Shown here: piece after piece, positions 1 through 7,545 of the stretch | How positions within the stretch are numbered: the stretch's first letter is position 1 | Layout of the letters: every line of letters begins with the position of its first letter | Assembly: GCA_002409145.1 (NCBI GenBank) | Contig: DHUL01000090.1 | Coordinates: 177,229-186,180, forward strand | Length of the DNA stretch: 8,952 nucleotides | Origin: Bacteroidales bacterium UBA5235 | GTDB taxonomy: Bacteria; Bacteroidota; Bacteroidia; Bacteroidales; VadinHA17 | Reading direction: 5' to 3' | The notes under the pieces: model-generated | What the model saw: the letters and a program-made list of their open reading frames with translations, nothing else | Databases searched by the model: none | What the model was told of the DNA's origin: nothing | Position numbers and translations under genes: made by a program

Positions 1-273
1 GGAATAAACCTGCAGCGGCTCACGGTCATAGATACCGGCCTTGGCAAGGATGTTCTTCGTTACAGCAGTCATTGCCAGCTGCGCATCATCATAACTCATC
101 GTGCCCGACTTGACATAACCGAAATCACCCTTCAACAATACTACATACTGACCGGGGATTACTTCCAGCGAAGTTTTGATGTAATCATCCTCCTGAACGA
201 TGGTCTCAGGTGTTCTCTCACACGCTCCGAGCAACATTGCAGCTGCCGCAGCAAAAAGAAGAAGTTTTTTCAT
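1..273 (-). CDS. Secreted lipoprotein, probable S8 (subtilase) peptidase with I9-like propeptide; N-terminal part only
   Basis: Read on the minus strand from ATG at 273, this frame stays open to the window edge and gives 91 residues; the C-terminus lies beyond position 1. It starts with a lipoprotein signal: MKKLLLF, an alanine-rich core, then the lipobox LLGAC with Cys18 as the likely lipidated residue. After a short linker comes a VIPGQYVVLLKGDF segment (about residues 39-52), then an amphipathic stretch and a REPLQVYS end. This resembles the inhibitor I9 propeptide that precedes the catalytic domain of secreted subtilases (family knowledge). The catalytic Asp/His/Ser domain is not in the window, so protease function is inferred from the propeptide alone. 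The gene is divergent from the TPR/HTH regulator, with about 294 bases between them, and is probably not part of the glycan locus. An alternative is another secreted protein that shares only the I9-like fold. The lipoprotein call is firm; the peptidase call is moderate. Confidence 0.6.
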   Translation of the reverse strand, partial: MKKLLLFAAAAAMLLGACERTPETIVQEDDYIKTSLEVIPGQYVVLLKGDFGYVKSGTMSYDDAQLAMTAVTKNILAKAGIYDREPLQVYS

Positions 274-404
274 TTGGACAGATTTAGGTTTAACATGGGG
301 TTAACACACCCCTAAAATTACCTGAAACATCTGTCCGGTGTACTCTTTGTTTGGCTTTTTTTGAACAAATTCCTTTAAACCTGTTTATAAAACCTCCAAT
401 AAAG

Positions 405-420
405 TCAGACCTTCAGACCT
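405..420. repeat. Tandem 8-bp direct repeat (TCAGACCT x2)
   Basis: Two perfect, directly abutting copies of TCAGACCT lie at 405-412 and 413-420, in the divergent intergenic region just before the terminator-like hairpin. They could be a binding site for a regulator of either divergent gene or a chance duplication. No known operator is recognised. The rest of 274-404 is A/T-rich and holds no gene I can support. Confidence 0.4.
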
Positions 421-438
421 CAAGACATCTGATACAGA

Positions 439-481
439 GCAGGGCTTTCGTACATCAACACCAGCAGCCCTGCCTTTTTTT
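439..481 (+). terminator. Intrinsic terminator-like hairpin in the leader of the TPR/HTH regulator
   Basis: GCAGGGCT (439-446) pairs perfectly with AGCCCTGC (466-473). The loop is 19 nt, and seven consecutive T (475-481) follow after one C. A GC-rich stem followed by a T-run is the classic intrinsic terminator pattern for the plus strand. No plus-strand gene precedes it in the window, and the only upstream gene is transcribed away from it. It therefore sits 80-90 bases before the regulator start. It could be an attenuator in that gene's leader, the end of a small plus-strand RNA, or a block to read-through. The long loop weakens the case somewhat. The region 482-552 after it shows nothing further. 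Confidence 0.55.
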
Positions 482-567
482 CATTCGTTGAAACCCCGTA
501 TCCGACACTGAAATGAACCTTTCTGAATGATATTCTGTCCAATAAGTTAAATTTGGTAAAAAAAAGG

Positions 568-2340
568 ATGTTACTGAGGTTTCTGATCCCGCTGGCTCTC
601 CTCCTGGCTGTATCTCCCTTAACCCTGCCCTTGTCACTCCTTCCTTCGACGGGGCAGCTCCGCAAGGACCCGCCTGTGCAGTCCGTGTCACCGCAACCGT
701 CAGCCGGATACAGGTACACACCCGTAGTCAAACACGCGGAATTCAAACTGCCATCATATAACGGCACCATAGCGAACAACAGGTATGAAATCAGGGACGG
801 TCTCAGCATGGGACCCGATTCATTCAATTTCAGGCCGCAGTACTCAGACAGGCGGCTTGATGAGGTGATGAAAACAGACAGCGACAGCATTAACAGGGCA
901 AAGGCCCTGATAAGCAAAGGCTCAGAGTACACCGGCCAATACTGCTATAACCTGGCCATGGAATCATTTCTCGAGGCAAAACACATTGCCGAATCGGTCG
1001 ATTCCCCCGAACTGCTGGCAAATGTTTACCATGTTATCGGCAGGTTGTACCTCGAGATGAGAAACACTGACCTTGCGTACAGCTACCTTTACAGGGCGCT
1101 GGAAATAAGGGAAAAATACGGAAGGACCGAAGAGACCGCCTCGTCAATGAACAGTCTGGCCCTCGTCCTGTGGCTTCAGGGAAAGCTTGACACGGCACTG
1201 ACCTGCCTCTTCAATACCCTTGAGATTGAGAAAGCGCATCAGAATAAGGACGGAATCTCAAGGGCATACAATAATATCGGCATCGTGTTCCATGAGAAGA
1301 AAGAATACGAGACATCACTGTCATACCTTCTGCAGTCCCTTGCCATCTCCGAGGAGCAAAATGATATGTGGTCCGTGGCGGAAGCCTGCAATAACATCGG
1401 GGAAGTGAGCATCAGCATGGGCGACTACCAGCAGGCGGAAAGATACCTTACAAAAGCCCGGACAATAGCAGATAAAATGGATGCCTCCCTCCTCCTGACC
1501 GACAATTACCGGTACATGGCCAGGCTCTACAAAAAAACAGGCCGCTTTGAAAAAGCCCTTAACTACTCCGAGATGTTCCAGAATCTGAATGATTCCCTCT
1601 TTAACAGGAATACATATACCATCATCAGCGAACTGACTTCCCTATTCGAAATCGAAAAGAGAGAACAGTCAATCCTTGTCCAAAATCAAAAGATCGAGAT
1701 TTTACAGGCCAAGAGGAAAAATGACCAGCTTCTTAAAATAATACTTGCAGGAGTAATATTCTTCCTCGTCACAACCGCAGTAATAATCATCAACCGCCAG
1801 CGCAGAATAGAAGCAAGAAACAGGCTGCTGATCGAGAAGGACAGGCTGATACAGGAAACCCAGGCCATGCTGATGGCAAATGAAAAATCCGAAAAAGATC
1901 GACTGGCCAATGAACTGGAGGTTAAAAACAGGTTCCTCATAGACTTTGCATTATATATCGGAATGAAAAACGAGTTCCTCACCTCAATACGGGATGAGAT
2001 CCGCAAATCATTGAAGAAACCTGAAAACCCCCAGTCTTTCAAGCATCTGCTGTACCAGATAAACCAGAATCTGAGGTACAACAAAGAGCTCTTTGACCTG
2101 CAGAAAAATGTCGAAAAGGTGAACTTTGAGTTTATTCAGAAACTGATGGAGAGGTTCCCTGGACTGACGGAAAACGAAAGACACCTGGCCATTCTTCTTC
2201 GCCTCAATTTCTCAACAAAGGAGATTGCCGACCTGAGAGCCGTGTCAGTCAAAGCGGTCGAGATGAGCCGCTACAGGCTCAGGAAAAGGATGGGGCTCGA
2301 TGACAAGGAGCACCTGACACACTATATCCAGGGCATATAA
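568..2340 (+). CDS. Membrane-anchored TPR regulator with C-terminal LuxR-type HTH (SusR-like arrangement)
   Basis: This protein has 590 residues from ATG 568. It opens with a hydrophobic export or anchor segment (residues 2-25), followed by a Pro/Ser-rich linker. TPR units run from about 115 to 345 (for example AYNNIGIVFHEKKEYETSLSY near 233-253 and a similar unit at 273-293). A single strong transmembrane helix, about 388-410, is followed by the charged NRQRR. A coiled coil follows to about 455, with a conserved-looking KNEFLTSIRDEI segment near 467-478. A LuxR/GerE-type HTH lies at about 530-577: LTENERHLAILLRLNFSTKEIA, then VKAVEMSRYRLRKRMGL. This layout puts the TPRs in the periplasm and the DNA-binding domain in the cytoplasm, as in Bacteroidetes sugar-responsive regulators of SusR type (family knowledge). 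Its place immediately upstream of susC, same strand, suggests that it controls that operon (inference). A TTG at 553 would add MVKKR; ATG 568 is preferred because it follows an A-rich leader. An in-frame stop at 514-516 limits any longer start. Confidence 0.85.
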   Translation: MLLRFLIPLALLLAVSPLTLPLSLLPSTGQLRKDPPVQSVSPQPSAGYRYTPVVKHAEFKLPSYNGTIANNRYEIRDGLSMGPDSFNFRPQYSDRRLDEVMKTDSDSINRAKALISKGSEYTGQYCYNLAMESFLEAKHIAESVDSPELLANVYHVIGRLYLEMRNTDLAYSYLYRALEIREKYGRTEETASSMNSLALVLWLQGKLDTALTCLFNTLEIEKAHQNKDGISRAYNNIGIVFHEKKEYETSLSYLLQSLAISEEQNDMWSVAEACNNIGEVSISMGDYQQAERYLTKARTIADKMDASLLLTDNYRYMARLYKKTGRFEKALNYSEMFQNLNDSLFNRNTYTIISELTSLFEIEKREQSILVQNQKIEILQAKRKNDQLLKIILAGVIFFLVTTAVIIINRQRRIEARNRLLIEKDRLIQETQAMLMANEKSEKDRLANELEVKNRFLIDFALYIGMKNEFLTSIRDEIRKSLKKPENPQSFKHLLYQINQNLRYNKELFDLQKNVEKVNFEFIQKLMERFPGLTENERHLAILLRLNFSTKEIADLRAVSVKAVEMSRYRLRKRMGLDDKEHLTHYIQGI

Positions 2341-2343
2341 CCT

Positions 2344-2414
2344 GCCGGAGAGCGTAGAGGGCCGTTTTTCCGCCGCAGGCGGACTGTCTTTTGTCATCCG
2401 GCGCTGTAGTTTTT
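2344..2414 (+). terminator. Possible terminator structure after the regulator gene
   Basis: Directly after the regulator stop, an inner 6-bp stem TCCGCC/GGCGGA (2369-2374 and 2378-2383, loop GCA) is followed by a short T-rich patch at 2388-2392. An outer stem GCCGGA (2344-2349) with TCCGGC (2397-2402) encloses it and is followed by a T-run at 2410-2414. Either stem could end the regulator transcript. Both T-runs are short or offset from the stem, so the call is weak. Confidence 0.35.
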
Positions 2415-2529
2415 ACCCTTTCGCCCGCCATGCACCCAGCTCCCTGATGCCCTGAAAAACCGTTACGTCAACAGCGCACCCTTGATGTTGCAGTTCAATT
2501 ACCCGGTTTGCATTGTAGAAGCATGTCAA

Positions 2530-2559
2530 AATGTTATCAACTAAATATTAACATGTTAT
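2530..2559. promoter_or_regulatory. Candidate operator: 10-bp palindrome with a half-site repeated 22 bp upstream
   Basis: TAACATGTTA (2549-2558) is a perfect palindrome. Its right half, ATGTTAT (2553-2559), is repeated exactly at 2531-2537, 22 bp or about two helical turns upstream, on the same face of the DNA. The array lies about 60 bp upstream of the candidate -33 element and between the regulator gene and susC, where an activator site would be expected. Binding by the upstream LuxR-type regulator is inference; A/T-rich DNA also produces such repeats by chance. Confidence 0.35.
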
Positions 2560-2620
2560 AAATTAACCTGTAGAGTCTTTTTGGTGAAGATACTCCCCGG
2601 TTCATTGTTGCTGTAGGGTA

Positions 2621-2651
2621 TTTGTAGAACGATCGAAATCAGCTATTTTAT
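2621..2651 (+). promoter_or_regulatory. Candidate Bacteroidetes-type promoter for susC
   Basis: TTTG at 2621-2624 matches the Bacteroides -33 element. After a 19-nt spacer, within the usual 19-21, TATTTTAT (2644-2651) partly matches the -7 element TAnnTTTG: the TA and two of the four TTTG positions agree. Transcription would begin around 2658, about 75 nt before the preferred susC start. The -7 match is imperfect and comes from a generally A/T-rich stretch. Confidence 0.35.
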
Positions 2652-2733
2652 AATTATTTTTTAGGTTCATGTCAGCATGATGCTTGTGACCCTCTTGCAT
2701 CTGTTCAAAATGTATCACCTAAAAAACCAGTCT

Positions 2734-5700
2734 ATGAAAAAACAATTACCTGAATCTAACCGGAAGCACAAAAGAAGCTTCCCCCTGATTGCAGGGATGA
2801 TGCTTTTAGTCCTTTTCATCACCCAGTGCGTCTATGGTCAGAAAAAAGTAACCGGCACAGTCAGATCTTCTGATGACAATCTGCCGTTGCCCGCGGCCAA
2901 CGTCGTTGAAAAGGGAACCACCAACGGCACGATAACCGATAACGACGGCCGCTATGAACTGACTGTTCAAAATGACGAATCAGTCCTTGTCTTCAGTTAC
3001 ATCAGCTATGTGACTCAGGAGATCACTGTTGGCGGCCGTTCTGTGGTTGATGTATCATTGACAATGAGCGACCTCGGCATTGATGAGGTGGTGGTCATCG
3101 GTTACGGTACCCAGAAGAAAGCAAGCCTCACAGGCGCGGTGGCGGCTGTCGATGTCACGAAGATTGACAAGATACCCGGAGGAGATATCTCAAGGATGCT
3201 TGACGGCCAGATAGCCGGAGTAAATATTTCCACGGCATCAGGTGCGCCGGGCTCAACACCCCAGATCATGATCAGGGGCATGAACTCAATCACCAGCACC
3301 AATCCCCTTGTGGTAATAGACGGAATACCCGGCGACATATCATTCGTCAACCCTGCCGACATAGAAAGCATTAACGTTCTTAAAGATGCCTCAGCTGCAA
3401 CAATTTACGGCTCGAGAGCCTCCAACGGCGTAATACTGATATCAACCAAAAGAGGTAAAGAGGGCGCCCTGAAGGTATCTTTCAAATCGTATCTCGGCGT
3501 TCACAACGCCAGCCTGGGCGATGTCAGAATGGCCAACAGGGACGAATACAACCTCATTCACACGCAGGCTCTCGAGGCAGGCGGAGAAGGCCTCTACCCC
3601 TGGATAACCGACCCCACCCTGCCTGATTCAGATTGGGCCGGCGAATACTTCAAGACCGGGATCGAAAACAAATATGACATCTCCATTAACGGCGGAGACA
3701 ATAAGGCAACCTACGGATTCAGCGCAGGTTACTACAGGAACTCCGGGACAGTCATCAACACCGGAAGCGAGAATTTCACCTCCAGGATCAATACCGATTT
3801 TAAATTTTTCAATGAGAGGCTGAAGGTCTCCCCGTCGCTATCCTTCTTCAGGAAGAATGTGGACAACATGTATGAACCTACCGGTGGCGGCAATGCCGGA
3901 TGGTCAGATTTCATGGAGACGATGATGCAGATACCCCATAAGGCAATTTATGATCCCGAAGCACCGCACGGTTTTGCACAGCCACGTCCGGGATTTCCAA
4001 GCGCCAACCCCATCGGAGTGCGGAGCATTGTCACAGACAATACGCAGGTAGATTACCTGCAGAGCTCCATCAATGCCGACCTTAAATTATTTGAAGGCAT
4101 CTATTATAAATTCTCCTACGGCTCAACCATAAGGGAGGATTACAATTTCTACCGTATGCCGGCCTATTTCTTCGGCAACCAGAGCCAGCTCGAGAAAACT
4201 TACCTCTCAGAGGAACGCGGTAAGAGCAATGAGTGGGTCGTGAATAACCTGCTTACCTTCACCAGGGAATTCAACATTCACAGGATCGACGCCCTCCTCG
4301 GCTTCTCACGCGAGAAACATGATTACCGGTACACCGGTGGCTCAAACAGGGACATGCCTTCTGATATTCTATCAGCACTCAGCGCAGGTATTGGTGACCG
4401 AGATTCTTGGGGCAACAGGGCCACTAATACGCTTCAGTCATGGTTTGGCCGTGTAAATTATGAAATTGCTGAGAAGTACCTCTTCCAGGCAAGCGTCAGG
4501 TATGACGGATCATCAAGGTTCTCTGAGAAGAACAGGTACGGTCTCTTTTACTCGGCCTCCGCAGGCTGGGCAGTCCACAAGGAGTCCTTTTTCAATGTCC
4601 CGTGGATCAGTGAGCTGAAACCCAGGATAAGCTACGGTACCCTTGGAAACCAGAATATCGGCAACTTCCAATTCCTTGACCTGATATATACCGGCAGCAG
4701 GGTCCTTAACTATCCGCTGGGTTCAACGAATATCCTGCAGCCCATAGCCGTCGGAGCCATAACCATCAACTCGGCTGCTTATAACATCAAATGGGAAGAA
4801 TCGGCAATAGCCAACATAGGTTTTGACCTCGGTCTGTTTGAAAGCCGGCTCCTCTTCACCGTTGACTACTTCGACACGAGGACCAAGGACATGCTTGTCG
4901 TCGTCCCCCGCCCCTACAGCTCAGGCTTTAACTCATTCCCCAGAACCAACGGCGGCACCATGGAGAACAAGGGATGGGAAATCACCTCCACCTACAGGAA
5001 CAGCATCGGCGACCTGCGGTACAACATATCTCTTAACCTGTCACACTCAAAGAATAAGCTGACGCAGCTTGGCTCGTCCGGCGAATCATATATCGACGGT
5101 TATGTGGATTATGAAAACAATCCGACCACCAAAACCGAAACCGGAGGCGAGGTAGGCAGGTTCTACATGTATAATGCCATCGGCATATTCCAGTCTGTTG
5201 AAGAGGTGACTGCTCACGCGGTGCAGCCTGATGCCGAACCGGGTGACCTCATCTTCGCGGATACCAACAAGGACGGTACCCTCGACGATGATGATAAAGT
5301 CTATGTCGGAAGCCCCATGCCCGATTTTGAATACGGTCTCAACCTTAGCGTCGGCTACAAGGCCTTCGATCTCAGCCTGTTCATCGAAGGAAAACAGGGC
5401 AACGATATGTACAACGGGTTCAGAATGATGATGTTCAGATCAGCATACATGTACAATTCTCTGAGTGATCTCACTGAGGCATGGATGCCCGGGAACACTG
5501 AAACGGATATATTCAGGAATACCTCACAGGACGCCAACTACAACCTCAGGGTATCTGACTATTTCCTTGAAGATGCATCATATCTGCGCTTTAAAAACAT
5601 CCAGCTGAGCTACACGATTAATTCTGAGTTCCTCAGGAAATACCAGGTGCATGGTATAAAAATCTTTGCCGGCTCAATGAACCCGCTCACTCTGACAAAA

Positions 5701-5814
5701 TACAAGGGATTTGATCCCGCGCTCGTCAATGAGGGTGTCTTCTCAAGAGGCGTTGACCGCGGCTTCTATCCGCTGACACGCTCAGTCTATTTCGGACTCA
5801 ATCTTGAATTCTAA
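2734..5814 (+). CDS. susC: SusC-like TonB-dependent outer-membrane glycan transporter
   Basis: From ATG 2734 the protein has 1026 residues, normal for SusC transporters. A long signal peptide (basic N-region with RKHKR, hydrophobic core, likely cleavage after VYG, before Gln36) leads into a carboxypeptidase-regulatory-like beta domain (about 38-112). Next come the SusC signature DEVVVIGYGTQ (117-127) and the plug domain, with MIRGMNSI, NPLVVIDGIPGD and TIYGSRASNGV near 224-234. The 22-strand barrel fills the rest. It carries the typical late motif DLIFADTNKDGTLDDDDK near 840-857 and ends in an aromatic residue (GLNLEF), as expected for an outer-membrane barrel. SusC proteins import oligosaccharides using TonB/ExbBD energy, with SusD as a lid (family knowledge). 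It is followed at once by susD. An ATG at 2677 would add 19 residues, but MKKQ at 2734 is a typical signal-peptide start. The substrate is not predictable from this sequence. Confidence 0.95.
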   Translation: MKKQLPESNRKHKRSFPLIAGMMLLVLFITQCVYGQKKVTGTVRSSDDNLPLPAANVVEKGTTNGTITDNDGRYELTVQNDESVLVFSYISYVTQEITVGGRSVVDVSLTMSDLGIDEVVVIGYGTQKKASLTGAVAAVDVTKIDKIPGGDISRMLDGQIAGVNISTASGAPGSTPQIMIRGMNSITSTNPLVVIDGIPGDISFVNPADIESINVLKDASAATIYGSRASNGVILISTKRGKEGALKVSFKSYLGVHNASLGDVRMANRDEYNLIHTQALEAGGEGLYPWITDPTLPDSDWAGEYFKTGIENKYDISINGGDNKATYGFSAGYYRNSGTVINTGSENFTSRINTDFKFFNERLKVSPSLSFFRKNVDNMYEPTGGGNAGWSDFMETMMQIPHKAIYDPEAPHGFAQPRPGFPSANPIGVRSIVTDNTQVDYLQSSINADLKLFEGIYYKFSYGSTIREDYNFYRMPAYFFGNQSQLEKTYLSEERGKSNEWVVNNLLTFTREFNIHRIDALLGFSREKHDYRYTGGSNRDMPSDILSALSAGIGDRDSWGNRATNTLQSWFGRVNYEIAEKYLFQASVRYDGSSRFSEKNRYGLFYSASAGWAVHKESFFNVPWISELKPRISYGTLGNQNIGNFQFLDLIYTGSRVLNYPLGSTNILQPIAVGAITINSAAYNIKWEESAIANIGFDLGLFESRLLFTVDYFDTRTKDMLVVVPRPYSSGFNSFPRTNGGTMENKGWEITSTYRNSIGDLRYNISLNLSHSKNKLTQLGSSGESYIDGYVDYENNPTTKTETGGEVGRFYMYNAIGIFQSVEEVTAHAVQPDAEPGDLIFADTNKDGTLDDDDKVYVGSPMPDFEYGLNLSVGYKAFDLSLFIEGKQGNDMYNGFRMMMFRSAYMYNSLSDLTEAWMPGNTETDIFRNTSQDANYNLRVSDYFLEDASYLRFKNIQLSYTINSEFLRKYQVHGIKIFAGSMNPLTLTKYKGFDPALVNEGVFSRGVDRGFYPLTRSVYFGLNLEF

Positions 5815-5840
5815 TCATGCACAGAATAAAAACCAAGAAT

Positions 5841-7382
5841 ATGAAAAGAAATATTTCAATATACATCCTTGCGCTTGCAGCGATATTAATCACATCATGC
5901 AATGAAAACTTCCTGGATCTCACGAATGAATCCCAGCTCTCTTCAGACAGCTTCTGGAAGACAAAAGCCCAGGCAGAACAGGCTGTCATAGCTACCTATG
6001 CCAGCCTCCAGACCTATTCCGGTGATAAATGGACCTTCTTCGAGGAGTTATGGACCGGCATGAACTACAAAGGCGATGACATTGACAACAATCCAGCCGA
6101 ACCCTACGGAAGGGAGATAGCAAACTTCACCGTCAACGCTGACAACTCAAACATCCTCAACATGTGGAGAACATGGTACTCCACCGTCGGCAGGGCCAAC
6201 CAGGTAATCCAGAGAATACCGGAAATGAGCGCTTCTGAGCTTTCAGATGACGGCAGGAACCAGTATCTCGGCGAAGCCAGGTTCCTGAGGGGACTTGCCT
6301 ACATGTACCTCGTAGTCTATTTTGAGAACATACCGCTGGTGACAACCTTCGAGACCGATGAGACTAAACTCTATCCGTCGCAGGCGGAACCGGCAGAGGT
6401 ATGGGAGCTTGTCATTTCAGACTTCCTCTTCGCATCGCAGAACCTTCCGTTAAGCTATGATGAGGCCAACACCGGGAGGGCTACCAGCCTGGCAGCAAAG
6501 GCTTTCCTTGGAAAAGCTTACCTGGCAACGGAACAGTGGACCCTGGCAAGAGATATGTTCGGCTCGGTGGTCAATGACCCGGCATGCCCGTATGACCTGG
6601 TTGAGAAATATGAAGAGATCTTTGACGGCTCACACGAGAACGGCGTGGAATCAGTGTTTGAGATCCAGTTCAGCGCTGACAGGTCCAATGGCAATGATGA
6701 AAGGGTGCCACTGAACTATGAAGGCGTCCCCTATGAACTTGGCGGCTGGGAACTGTTCTATCCCACCCAGTGGATAGTCAATGAACTGAAGACTGACCTC
6801 ACGGAAGACGGTAAATATTCTGACAGGGTGTATGGCACCATCTTCTTTGATGATCCCAACAGCACCATGTACAATCTTGACACCGAAGAATGGATCTCAT
6901 TCAATGATTTCAAGGAGCTGGGCGGCCAGAGGCCTTATTACAAGAAATTCAGCTATGCCGTTGACAGGCAGTATTATATAGGAACAAACCTGCATCTGAT
7001 GCGCTTTGCCGACCTGCTGCTGATGTATGCCGAAGCCCTTAACGAGACCAACCAGACCACTCTGGCCATATCGGTGGTGAACAGGGTCAGGGAGAGATCG
7101 CATGCAGCTCCCCTTCCCCTTACAATGAACCAGTCACAGCTGAGAACGAAGATACGGCATCATGAGAGACCGGCCGAGCTCTCCATGGAAATGGGTATCC
7201 GCTGGTTTGACCTGTACCGCTGGGCAAAAGGGAATTCTGCAAAGGAGCCTGCCAAAACCACCCTCCTGAATCATGGTAAGCCCTTTGCCTCAAATTATAC
7301 AGAACCTAAGAACGATATCTTCCCGATACCTTCTTATGAAAAGAATACCAACCATAACCTGGAACAGAATCCCGGGTATTGA
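5841..7382 (+). CDS. susD: SusD/RagB-like surface glycan-binding lipoprotein
   Basis: From ATG 5841 the protein has 513 residues, typical of SusD. It begins with a lipoprotein signal, MKRNISIYIL then an Ala/Ile-rich core and ITSC with Cys20 lipidated, followed by NENFLDL as usual for mature SusD proteins. SusD N-terminal motifs follow: FWKTKAQAEQAVIATYASL (38-56), RANQVIQRIP (118-127) and EARFLRGLAYMYLVVYF (145-161). A TPR-like segment AAKAFLGKAYLATEQW lies at 218-233. The C-terminal RagB/SusD part has MRFADLLLMYAEALNET (387-403), a Trp-Phe-Asp-Leu (WFDL) motif at 455-458, and the family ending FPIP...NLEQNPGY. SusD binds glycans at the cell surface and works as a hinged lid on SusC (family knowledge). 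It is in one operon with susC: the longer start at ATG 5817 lies 2 nt after the susC stop, and the preferred start 26 nt after it. The 5841 start is chosen because it places a normal-length signal before the lipobox. Confidence 0.95.
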   Translation: MKRNISIYILALAAILITSCNENFLDLTNESQLSSDSFWKTKAQAEQAVIATYASLQTYSGDKWTFFEELWTGMNYKGDDIDNNPAEPYGREIANFTVNADNSNILNMWRTWYSTVGRANQVIQRIPEMSASELSDDGRNQYLGEARFLRGLAYMYLVVYFENIPLVTTFETDETKLYPSQAEPAEVWELVISDFLFASQNLPLSYDEANTGRATSLAAKAFLGKAYLATEQWTLARDMFGSVVNDPACPYDLVEKYEEIFDGSHENGVESVFEIQFSADRSNGNDERVPLNYEGVPYELGGWELFYPTQWIVNELKTDLTEDGKYSDRVYGTIFFDDPNSTMYNLDTEEWISFNDFKELGGQRPYYKKFSYAVDRQYYIGTNLHLMRFADLLLMYAEALNETNQTTLAISVVNRVRERSHAAPLPLTMNQSQLRTKIRHHERPAELSMEMGIRWFDLYRWAKGNSAKEPAKTTLLNHGKPFASNYTEPKNDIFPIPSYEKNTNHNLEQNPGY

Positions 7383-7410
7383 AAAATAGTATAATTCAGA
7401 TAATTAATCA

Positions 7411-7440
7411 GGCTGATGCACAGATAGGTGTGCATCAGCC
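7411..7440 (+). terminator. Perfect 12-bp hairpin after susD (terminator or transcript-stabilising stem)
   Basis: GGCTGATGCACA (7411-7422) and TGTGCATCAGCC (7429-7440) pair perfectly around a 6-nt loop, GATAGG, 28 bases after the susD stop. The bases after it, ATTTAATAAA, are A/T-rich but lack a clean T-run. It may be a partial terminator, or a 3'-end stem that protects susCD mRNA and lowers expression of the downstream enzyme. The structure is certain as sequence; its role is inference. Confidence 0.6.
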
Positions 7441-7510
7441 ATTTAATAAAGACAGAGGCTTTTCCGCAGCCGTTATCCGCATTCCTGCCGAGAACCCTTA
7501 TTCGCCCCTC

Positions 7511-7531
7511 ATACTGTCCTGCTGACAGTAT
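7511..7531 (+). promoter_or_regulatory. 8-bp perfect inverted repeat just upstream of the GH2 start
   Basis: ATACTGTC (7511-7518) pairs with GACAGTAT (7524-7531) around a 5-nt loop, CTGCT. It ends 14 bases before the GH2 ATG. In DNA it could be an operator; in RNA it would form a hairpin next to the ribosome landing zone and could tune translation. No clear -7/-33 promoter pair is visible in the gap, so co-transcription with susCD seems more likely than an own promoter. Confidence 0.4.
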
Positions 7532-7545
7532 TAATTGATTTTGAC

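Larger units (their letters stand above)
2341..2733. other. Intergenic control region between regulator and susC
   Basis: These 393 bases hold no gene I can support. The first part, to about 2414, carries the possible terminator. From 2415 to 2529 I see nothing recognisable; the only short ORFs stop within a few codons. The part from 2530 onward is A/T-rich and holds a palindrome-plus-half-site array and a candidate promoter, so the susC control signals probably lie there. An in-frame extension of the susC reading frame begins at ATG 2677, but its sequence does not look like part of a SusC protein. Confidence 0.6.

Noticed and set aside
313..320. TAATTTTA on the minus strand as a -7 element for the lipoprotein gene
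   Set aside because: It nearly matches TAnnTTTG, but no TTTG lies 19-21 nt upstream on that strand.
360..393. Plus-strand TTTG ... TATAAAAC as a promoter for the regulator or a small RNA
   Set aside because: The spacer is 22 nt and the -7 match is poor; too weak to list as a feature.
553..555. TTG start for the TPR/HTH regulator
   Set aside because: ATG at 568 follows an A-rich leader and still gives a hydrophobic export segment. TTG remains possible because it would add a basic KKR n-region.
420..932. Long minus-strand open frame over the divergent region and the regulator's 5' end
   Set aside because: It overlaps a well-supported plus-strand gene, has no recognisable protein features and looks like a shadow frame.
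2667..2680. Hairpin TCATG-TCAG-CATGA near the predicted susC transcription start
   Set aside because: The stem is only 5 bp and A/T-containing; likely chance.
7536..7543. TGATTTTG as a -7 promoter element for the GH2 gene
   Set aside because: It would put the transcription start at or past the ATG, and no TTTG lies at the right distance upstream.
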